Below are positions 56,573 to 64,000 of a stretch of DNA of 64,000 nt, piece by piece. The DNA comes from Persicaria tinctoria (Eukaryota > Streptophyta > Magnoliopsida > Caryophyllales > Polygonaceae): assembly GCA_037127255.1 (NCBI GenBank), contig JBANSL010000003.1:1118501-1182500 (forward strand), written 5' to 3'. The position numbers and the translations under genes are program-made. Below the pieces are notes generated by a model. The model searched no databases and was not told where the DNA came from. It saw only the letters and a list, made by a program, of their open reading frames with translations. Position 1 is the first letter of the stretch. Every line of letters begins with the position of its first letter.

Positions 56573-56719
56573 GCATTCACCTTCCTCCCACCTTCCATCT
56601 GCACTTACAGTAAACAAATCCCAAGAAATCAAAATCAAATCAACCCACCAAACACAACTTTCCAATTTTGACCCTCCCAGCTCCACTTAATTACTAAACG
56701 TACCCACCCAATTTCCCCC

Positions 56720-56726
56720 TATAAAA
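56720..56726 (+). promoter_or_regulatory. TATA box of the bZIP gene
   Basis: TATAAAA in a C-rich context, followed by pyrimidine-rich sequence. It implies a transcript start near 56750 and a leader of about 490 nt, long enough for the uORFs described. Confidence 0.65.
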
Positions 56727-56998
56727 CCCCACCTCATCTTCTTACATTTCCTTCCTTCCCCCAATTTCGTATCTTTAGGGTATATTCGGCTTATTCGCTA
56801 TCTTGCGCCTCTTCCGTCTTCAATCCCTTTTCCTTGGTTTTCCAGATAAGTTCTTCCTCAGCCTCTCGATCCCGTCTTCCGATTTCTAGGTCGATCGATT
56901 GGTTCTTTTGATTCTTACTAGCATCCAATCCAGGTTATTGATTGGAAAAAATTTGGGGATTTTGGGGATTTAGGGTTTCGATTTCCAATTCGAGATCG

Positions 56999-57025
56999 AT
57001 GTTTTTAGGGCCTTTTATGAATTAA
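56999..57025 (+). CDS. upstream ORF 1 in the bZIP leader (8 codons)
   Basis: MFLGPFMN then TAA. It is in the same frame as the conserved uORF starting 10 nt further on. Its PFMN resembles the GFMIN phrase near the front of longer sucrose-control peptides, so it appears to be the front part cut off by the TAA at 57023-57025. Confidence 0.55.
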   Translation: MFLGPFMN

Positions 57026-57034
57026 TCCTTCCTG

Positions 57035-57118
57035 ATGTTTCGATTCCGAGTCCTCCACTCTTTCTCGGTTGTTTTCCTTTACTGGTTCTACGTTTTCTCA
57101 TTACCCGTCTCTTGCTGA
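57035..57118 (+). CDS. conserved sucrose-control upstream peptide (CPuORF group 1)
   Basis: 27 residues. The C-terminal half HSFSVVFLYWFYVFS is the hallmark of the sucrose-control peptide in the leaders of Arabidopsis bZIP1, 2, 11, 44 and 53. There the nascent peptide stalls the ribosome when sucrose is high and blocks translation of the main protein. Here the usual front part is separated by a TAA, and translation would start at the ATG at 57035. The residues known to matter for stalling lie in the retained C-terminal half. The uORF ends 124 nt before the bZIP start codon. Confidence 0.85.
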   Translation: MFRFRVLHSFSVVFLYWFYVFSLPVSC

Positions 57119-57242
57119 ATCGTTTGAATTTAGAAATCAATTCTTTTGTAAATCGAGCTCTTTTCTTCTTGATTTAGTTTCGAATCGCTCTAGATAGATA
57201 AAAAAAAATCCCATTGAAATCCGGCTTAAAAAAGGGATCCAG

Positions 57243-57677
57243 ATGATGAAACCGCAGCAAGTGAGTTCGGGATCTGACGAGGATCTGAAGTATGCAAACA
57301 TGGACGAGAGGAAGAGGAAGCGGATGATCTCCAACCGCGAATCTGCCAGGCGGTCCAGGATGAAGAAGCAGCAGCACATGGATGAGATGATTGGTCAGGT
57401 GACGAAGTTGCAATCTGACAACTCCCAGATTCTGCAGAAGATAAATTCTGCATCACAGCTGTATGTGGCTGTCGAATCGGAGAACAATGTGTTGAGGGCC
57501 CAAATGATGGAGCTGACTGATCGTCTGAGGTATCTGAATTCGGTGCTTCAGATCGTCGAAGAGGCAAGCGGCCTCGAAATGGACATCCCAGAGATTCCTG
57601 ATGCTCTGATGGAGCCATGGCAGCTTCCTTGCCCCGGGCTACCAATCATGGCCACCTCTGATGCCTTCCAGTTTTGA
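57243..57677 (+). CDS. bZIP53: group S1 bZIP transcription factor (bZIP53-like)
   Basis: An intron-free gene of 144 residues, normal for group S1. The basic region KRKRMISNRESARRSRMKKQ has the invariant N-x7-R (Asn31, Arg39), followed by a long leucine zipper to about residue 95. The tail LEMDIPEIPDALMEPWQLPCP is very close to the tail of Arabidopsis bZIP53 as I recall it. S1 proteins pair with group C bZIPs on ACGT sites and control amino-acid metabolism and starvation or seed genes. Translation is probably repressed by sucrose through the uORF at 57035-57118. Two adjacent ATGs begin the frame; the first is annotated. The 3' UTR runs through about 57960. Confidence 0.94.
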   Translation: MMKPQQVSSGSDEDLKYANMDERKRKRMISNRESARRSRMKKQQHMDEMIGQVTKLQSDNSQILQKINSASQLYVAVESENNVLRAQMMELTDRLRYLNSVLQIVEEASGLEMDIPEIPDALMEPWQLPCPGLPIMATSDAFQF

Positions 57678-57959
57678 GGCATGGAAATGGATGCAGATTG
57701 CAGTGCAAAAGATTGGTTGATTTGTAGATTTGGGTGGCATGTTTAATTTAGATGGGGCTTTAGACTGCCTAGATGGTGTTCCTGTCACCTTATTATCTGT
57801 CATTAGAGTGTGATTTATGTCTCTAGGGCTTGTGATTCCTGCTTGTATGGTGTTGTGTGCACACAACTTGTTTGTTATCATTTCTAATTTGTGTTTTCTG
57901 TTCATTATGAGTGATGATATGAAGACCCAGTTGTTTTATGTCAATAAAGTTTGTTTCCA

Positions 57960-58755
57960 ATCTATTTTTTTTTGTCAATACCATTCTAAATTGTATGCAA
58001 ATTCAAATAGGGATGCTTTTTGTTCTTGATTCAGTGTGGTAGGTGCATTGTATTTGTCCTGGGAAGATGGTCTTTATGGCCACCTAACTGTGAAAATGCT
58101 TGACAAAATTGAGTAAAATCAAGTTATGCTGTAGTTCATGAATTATTCAACCTGCCAAACAAAACCAGTTGCTGACTAATCCTGAATCAAATGGATTAAG
58201 GATTTGGTATTGGAATACCTATTTTGTTAGCTTTACCCCTTTTTAACCCATTAAGCTATAAACAAACCACAAATTTGAAGAACATCCCTCCGAATATTCT
58301 TATACCCATAGATGTTATCCATCAAAAGATAAAAGAAACAACTTGAAAAGAAATGGTTGTTGGTGTTTTCATGTCATCACTCATCAACTCTCCACTTGCA
58401 ACAAGAAAGCTATCTCAGCACCAATCAATAACAATCCAGAAGTTTTGGTTTGTACTCTGTGTTGTCATCACATGGTGGGGAAGCTCACAAGTCACAAATA
58501 AATAATACGGAGTACTACTAATAAAAATTTCATTTCTTTATGTTAAAAATGGTACAGCTGTTTATATCATGCAAGCAACAAAACAACAGTTGTAATGAAA
58601 TAAAAATAAGGGCGGAGCCCTTAGTTTAAGGATCTATTTTACAGCAAGCAAAGTTTGATTGTAGACAAAAAGGAAATTTATGTGCTGTTACCCAGAAATT
58701 ACTCTAACAATGACAGCTCATTCAGCCACAACATTCAAGCACCCGCGAAAGACTG
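57960..58755. other. intergenic between convergent bZIP and VPS25 genes
   Basis: Contains the 3' ends of both genes. I see no further gene or element. Confidence 0.5.
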
Positions 58756-58759
58756 GTTA

Positions 58760-60179
58760 CTAAAGTGAGAATTTCACACCTTCGTCATCGGTGGAAGTTC
58801 CTTTGAAGATCGCAAGCTTCCCCTTGTTCTCCAGTAGTTTGAGCGCGCGCATTAGAATCGTGCGATCCAAACCATGAAGCTCTGATGAAGGGAGCCAGAA
58901 TCAGGAATGTTGTTGTCAATATTTGGAAATGACGATAAACAAGGTGGATGTAAAGTCATGCACCACTTGTACATTCACTACAAATCCTATTCAAGCATGT
59001 TCAAATGGACTGTAAAACAATGGGCATCACATCGGTAGTTTTTACTTTTTAGAGTTATCTTCAAATGTAAACAAGGACGAATTTATCAGGAAACATTACC
59101 TGTCCCCTGAGATTCGACTCCAGTACGGAGTTCCTCAACTGTCATAACACTATCCTCCAATCCATTATCCTTCACCTGAAATAAACAAAGGCCGACTTTA
59201 AAAGAAGCTGATAGTAAATACCTTAACATTTAGCCATCATGTTCTGCTTCATTTAGGAGGGGTTTGAAGAACTGATGAATTATAGCATTCAAAGAATGGA
59301 TTGAGGAAATTTATTCCCAAAACACAGTTTCTTGAATATTTTAGGTTTGAAAAATACCCCTCTTGGAAAGTTGTCATTGCTTTTTTTTACAGGCCTTACC
59401 ATATTCTGTTTCGGTGATAATGTGACAAATTAAGAGTAACTGTTAGACATGGTTCACATACAAACTGCACGATGATGTCTGCCCAGTCTTGAATACGGTG
59501 CCAAAGAATTAGGCATTTCCGATGACCTTTATCCATCCACTCTGCACGCCCTGCAATATAATTTTATAAGGAAATTATAGAACATGCTAACGTGATCTCA
59601 AAGAATAAATAAGACAGTTTTTGGTAATTTATGGAACAAGACCTTCTCCTACTATGGCAGACAGAAATACTTCCCTAGCTTCATGGCTGAGAGATCCTGC
59701 ACTACCATAAAAAAGAGGAAGAGTACATATAAGAGCACAGCATATTAGATGAAATAATTCAAAAACTAGATAAAAAACAATATGATCGTCAGGAGACTCA
59801 CGGACATCAAAGTGGAAGAAAATATAGCAGAGGAAATAAAATGGTCAAAAGTATGGAGTATGAAGCAAACGATAGTACTTACTCTCAATTACAGGATTTG
59901 AAAACAAATGGAAATCTTCCTCGAGATTAATTACAAAGATCTTCTGCGTCTTACAAAAATCAAGTATTAGCTCCTTCCACAGTTGTATCTGCTTTTCTCG
60001 AGTGTCCCTAACAGGCTGCAAGCTAATCAACAAGAACATAACCTAAGCTGAATAAGCAACAAACAGTCGATCAAATAGAAAAAAGTGAGGAACAAAAAGA
60101 AAAGATAAAGAGTCTATTACGTGAAGTAGGGTGGGTAGTTGAAGAAGGTGGGAAGCTTGAAATTACCTAGCTTCTGCAT
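58760..60179 (-). CDS. VPS25: ESCRT-II subunit VPS25
   Basis: VPS25 joins VPS22 and VPS36 in ESCRT-II, which sorts ubiquitinated membrane proteins into multivesicular bodies. Six coding exons (60179-60121, 60022-59883, 59696-59643, 59550-59462, 59175-59100, 58881-58760) give 179 residues, the same length as in Arabidopsis. Family marks are FKLPTFFNYPPYFTLQPVRD at the start (the PPXY-type contacts), WKELILDFC, then SLSHEARE, AEWMDKGHRKCLILWHRIQDW, and a second winged helix with EDSVMTVEELRTG and RTILMRALKLLE, ending DDEGVKFSL. The exon 2 acceptor is the TTAG before CTTGCAG; the nearer AG would lose Leu-Gln. A leader intron places the first non-coding exon near 61690-61850. Confidence 0.96.
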
Positions 60180-61860
60180 TATTAATATCCTCCTGAAATC
60201 AAACACCCAACGTATTTAGCAATTAGCATTCACATAAAGAAGGGTACAAAGCCAAAAATCATAAACAGACTCCAGTTTAATATGTGTACAATGTATAACA
60301 TCTCAAGTAAAAAAGCAATTGATGATATTTAAGCCACTTATTACACTGATAGCTACTAAAAGTTCCACCTGTAGGCAAGCTCCAACAGAAGATTTTGTTC
60401 AAACTGACATGCCAAATACCCAGGCATTGTGACTTCAGAAGAGTACAATGGGTGTCTGAATGCTGAATGGAGAAGGTTAAGATTTAACAGCAATTTTGCA
60501 GAGGAGTTTGCATCTAGTGGGAAGATCCGAAGATAGCTTTGGAGGATAATCTTAGCCCACAGGAGGCGGAGGTCAGCAGCAGAAGATATGGTTACATGAG
60601 GTAGTAGACATAGGAAGTCTCTTTGTAATTCTTTCTAAGGATGAACATTGGCTTATGAGTAATGTGATAGTCATCTAACTGAACTAAGGGTGATATAATT
60701 CAGTTTATTGAAAACGACTGGACTGCAAAGTTAGATTGAATAACAAAACCCCCAAATCTCAATTCCACAAATTTAAAGGCAACAACAATTCAACTCAAAT
60801 CCCTGAAATCGAATCAATCCCAAACTTCAATCGCTCACAAATCACAACAGGGACAGCAACAAGAAATCCATCCAAAGAAGTACATATGAATGCGACAAGG
60901 CCGGACCTGAGTCGTAACTTGCCCGAGGCCAGTTATGAAAGTTTTTGCCCTCACGATCAGAAAAACAAACATCAAGTCATCAAAAACGTGCCTGGGTGTG
61001 TCTACCATTATTCTACTCAATCAAGGTATATATTGAACACTCAAACTGAATTATATGTGTTCTCAACTTGAAATTAAATTTGTATATTGAGTGCTCAAAG
61101 GTCATGTATATCAATGTGTCTCACTGCAGTGACTACTGACTGTCGATATGTTATGTTCATGCATATCTGTAGATCAGTTGTATATAGGTTCATCTATATC
61201 AGACAAAAATTCAATTCCAAGATGGTACAAATTCAATTCCAAAATCATACAAATTCAATCCTAAATCCAAAACAAATTCACTTTCAAATTCTGAAATTCC
61301 AATCCAGCAATCCTAATTCCAAAAGTCTAAAACTAACAAATCAAATCCAACTAATTCCAAAAACCTGAGATGAAATTGAACAAGTTGTACCTGATTTCGT
61401 AATTACAACTTAGAGGGGAGCTTGGGAGGAGAGGCCGAAACTTTTGTTGGAGCCTGGAGGGAGTCTTAGACTCTTAGACGACCGAAACCGAAAGAGGCTG
61501 CGCCGCTGCGGTTGGAGGGAGAGGCCGACTGGCTGACAATCACTGGAATATGGCTTCACCAACCCTAATTTCAGCAAAACTTGAAGCCAAGTGAACAAAA
61601 CAAGCTGAAACACGACACAAACTAGCAGATCGAGTTTCATTAGTGGAAAGGAGAAACCAAAAGTACCATGGCGATGAATTAATAAATCAAGTCAATCGAC
61701 GGGGAGTTTCATGAACTACCTTCGATTTCGAAGAAGAGCGGATAAACGCAATAATCGGTAAGCGTCGCCGGTCAGAGTAAAGGTGGATCGGCGGTGGCGA
61801 TGAATGAATCTACGGGGAGGAAGAGGGGTAAGGGGTTTGTGCAGATTTTAATTTAGCAAA
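60180..61860 (-). promoter_or_regulatory. VPS25 leader intron and promoter region
   Basis: An acceptor (TTTCAG) lies 13 nt upstream of the ATG, and a candidate donor (GAAG followed by GTAGTTCATG) near 61719 ends a GC-richer first exon. 61200-61350 is a repetitive AATTCCAAA stretch. The small open frames here carry no domain. Confidence 0.45.
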
Positions 61861-62283
61861 CCGGTATGACATTTTTTTCCCGGAATGAACCGGTCTAATG
61901 ATTAAATTGATTTTTTTCCCTTTTTTCTTAAGTATGAACTCTTTTTTAGTTTTTTACTTGGTTTTTTTCTTCTTCAAATTACTTGGGAAAAATTACCTTT
62001 TTTTTAAAAAAAAATGTAACAATTAGAAAAACCCAGACAAGCACAAAAAAGTAAAACGATAAAAGATGATAGACAACCAACGAAGCGTCAAACCAATACT
62101 CACTCTCCTGTAAATGAAGAGAGTGTGGGAAGTCAAGTACTATTGCAGTAGTACTGCCGGCGAGCAGATACGAATTCATTTGAAAAGTAAAGACGAGACT
62201 CTAGGGAAAACATAGTTGTCTGAAAGCATACCACCACGACCCCAAGAAAAACTACTCTAATAGTACATGGAGTACCTGAAAAC

Positions 62284-62460
62284 TAGGGCTGACAAATGGT
62301 ACGGAAATTACCATATCAACCACGTACCAACCACAAACCGACTATGTTGGTAACCACACTTGTGGTAACCAACATGGTGGTAACCATCGTTGTGGTAACC
62401 ACATGAAGATGGTACGGTAATGGTAATAAAATCTTAATACCATGGTTACCATGGTTACCG
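62284..62460. mobile_element. remnant related to the 8477 hAT MITE
   Basis: It starts TAGGGCTGACAAATGGTACGG and is filled with GGTAACC and CCATGGTTACC palindromes like the element at 8477-8969. The right end and target duplication are not found, so it is truncated. Confidence 0.5.
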
Positions 62461-62890
62461 AGTATATATATTAAATTTTTATTTAATGTTTTATTGTTAT
62501 TACCTTTGAGTTTTAAGTTTTTAATTTATATTTTGTGTTTTGATTTTGACCTAAATTGGTCATTTCTACTAGAAATAATAGAAACTAGTATGATCTCCGC
62601 GCCATGGCGCGATTTTTTTATAAATAATATTTAGATATAGATAAATCATAGAGATTATGTTGAATTGAATATTTTTAATTAAACCCATTGATTAGTAAAT
62701 GTGTTAAAAATAATAGAAAAAAATACACTCGGGTTAAAGAGATAAATAAATAATACATAGTGAAAGATACAATTTTTGAATTAATCTCATTGGTTAAAAA
62801 ACGTAACATCAAATAATATTGGGTAATTAATATTAGAATATTTTTTAAAATAATAATATTAGAAAATATAGTTACCATAATAAAATGATA

Positions 62891-63124
62891 CTCCCTCCGT
62901 CCAAGAATAGATGGCCTTTTAGGCCTCGAAATTTTGTCGGAAATACATGGACTTTTAGATGTGTATGTAGTAATTATTACCTCTAAAATACATTTTTTTT
63001 TACTTTATTACCTCTAAAGTACATTTTAAGTTTTTAGATGTGTATGTAGTAATTAAGAGGTAAAATAGGTTCCTTAATTCGCGTGCACGAGCCTAAAAGG
63101 CAATGTATTTTTGGACGGAGGGAG
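62891..63124. mobile_element. Stowaway MITE, 234 bp
   Basis: Ends CTCCCTCCGTCC and GGACGGAGGGAG, flanked by TA (62889-62890, 63125-63126). It sits inside the Helitron-like region. Confidence 0.9.
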
Positions 63125-63283
63125 TATTATGTAAATAATATTTTTCACAAATAACTTTGAATATAGAGAGGACATGTGACATAAGTTAATATAGTATATA
63201 GATATAGATAGTTAGTAAATGAATTTGAGTTAAGCACGATAGTTATATTAGATTGAATTCAATGTTTTGAATTAAGCCCAATA

Positions 63284-64000
63284 GGTAGTAAGATTAAAGG
63301 GAAAGAAAAAAAGAAGAAAAAGAAGAAAAAAAAGAGAATTAAAAAAAAGGATTAAAGAGAAAAAATAAAATTATAATTAATCAAAACCCCTAAAATCTCT
63401 CTAATGTTGACACATCAACATAAACTCTTCTAAATTAAGAGTTTATATAGATATAGATATAGATATATAGATAGGTAGTAAGATTAAAGGGAAAGAAAAA
63501 AAGAATTAAAAGAAAAAGAAGAAAGAAAGAGAATTAAAAAAAAAGGATTAAAGAGAAAAAATAAAATTATAATTAATCAAAACCCCTAAAATCTCTCTAA
63601 TGTTGACACATCAACATAAACTCTTCTAAATTAAGAGTTTATATAGATATAGATAGGTAGTAAGATTAGGGAAAGAAAAAAAGAATTAAAAGAAAAAGAA
63701 GAAAAAAAGAGAATTAAAAAAAGGATTAAAGAGAAAAAATAAAATTATAATTAATCAAAACCCCTAAAATCTCTCTAATGTTGACACATCAACATAAACT
63801 CTTCTAAATTAAGAGTTTATATAGATATAGATATAGATATATAGATAGGTAGTAAGATTAAAGGGAAAGAAAAAAAGAATTAAAAGAAAAAGAAGAAAGA
63901 AAGAGAATTAAAAAAAAAGGATTAAAGAGAAAAAATAAAATTATAATTAATCAAAACCCCTAAAATCTCTCTAATGTTGACACATCAACATAAACTCTTC
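63284..64000. repeat. tandem repeats of 182-192 bp
   Basis: GGTAGTAAGATTA starts units at 63284, 63474, 63656 and 63848; the last runs off the window. Each unit has a purine-rich half, AACCCCTAAAATCTCTCTAA, the inverted pair AACTCTTCTAAATTAAGAGTT and a variable GATATA run. The units are nearly identical, so amplification is recent. Confidence 0.92.

Larger units (their letters stand above)
62584..64000 (-). mobile_element. Helitron-like element with tandem 5' ends
   Basis: On the minus strand a hairpin CGCGCCATGGCGCG is followed about 10 nt later by CTAG then T (62584-62605), the canonical Helitron 3' end. The repeat units at the other side read, on the minus strand, TCTATATCTATATAAACTC then GAGTTTATGTTGATGTG, as at many plant Helitron 5' ends. 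It has no Rep/helicase gene, so it is non-autonomous. The assignment rests on terminal motifs only. Confidence 0.5.

Noticed and set aside
60736..61368. Two open frames in the VPS25 upstream region
   Set aside because: They lie within the probable leader intron, are rich in AATTCCAAA repeats, and lack domains.

Overview
The window is nuclear DNA of a flowering plant, most likely a eudicot. The genes have GT-AG introns in AT-rich sequence. Their proteins are plant families: a BXL-type xylosidase, a group S1 bZIP with its sucrose-control upstream peptide, a PROLIFERA-type MCM7 and a plant DUF4228 protein. The DNA between genes is packed with plant transposon families. I cannot name the species from the sequence.

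Layout: 776-1151 is a decayed small LTR element. A seven-exon beta-xylosidase gene (BXL1-like) lies at 1376-5143 (-). 5.2-9.7 kb is intergenic with three MITEs whose target duplications are still visible. A DUF4228 gene is at 9795-10256 (-) and a three-exon SAR1 GTPase gene at 12160-13489 (-). 13.8-26.9 kb has no intact gene. It holds LINE, SINE and MITE remnants, a roughly 700-bp hairpin, and a 5.5-kb Pack-MULE (19986-25468, 9-bp target duplication) that carries pieces of two host genes and long 22-bp minisatellites. A RING-CH membrane E3 ligase gene is at 27083-29945 (+).

29.8-49.3 kb is built by duplication. The tail of the RING-CH gene plus a small unrecognised gene is present twice (30.4 and 33.5 kb). 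A stray MCM7 exon piece sits at the join. A block containing MCM7 and its upstream tRNA-His is also present twice (35.2-40.9 and 43.4-49.3 kb). Both MCM7 copies have 15 exons with matching exon lengths and open frames, and both keep E2F-type sites. An At3g17950-like gene lies between them.

49.3-56.5 kb is mainly transposon debris: a LINE tail, two Harbinger-type MITEs, a copia-derived gag-only element with 164-bp repeats, a Stowaway and GC-rich retroelement tails. Then come a bZIP53-like gene (57243-57677, +), with an interrupted sucrose-control uORF in its leader, and a VPS25 gene (58760-60179, -). The window ends in a Helitron-like region whose putative 5' end is tandemly repeated about four times and runs off the edge.

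The intact genes are mostly housekeeping or regulatory (wall polysaccharide trimming, COPII budding, DNA replication licensing, ESCRT-II sorting, ubiquitin ligation, sugar-linked transcription). I see no sign that they form one pathway. The interest lies in the duplication history, the captured gene pieces and the translational control of the bZIP.
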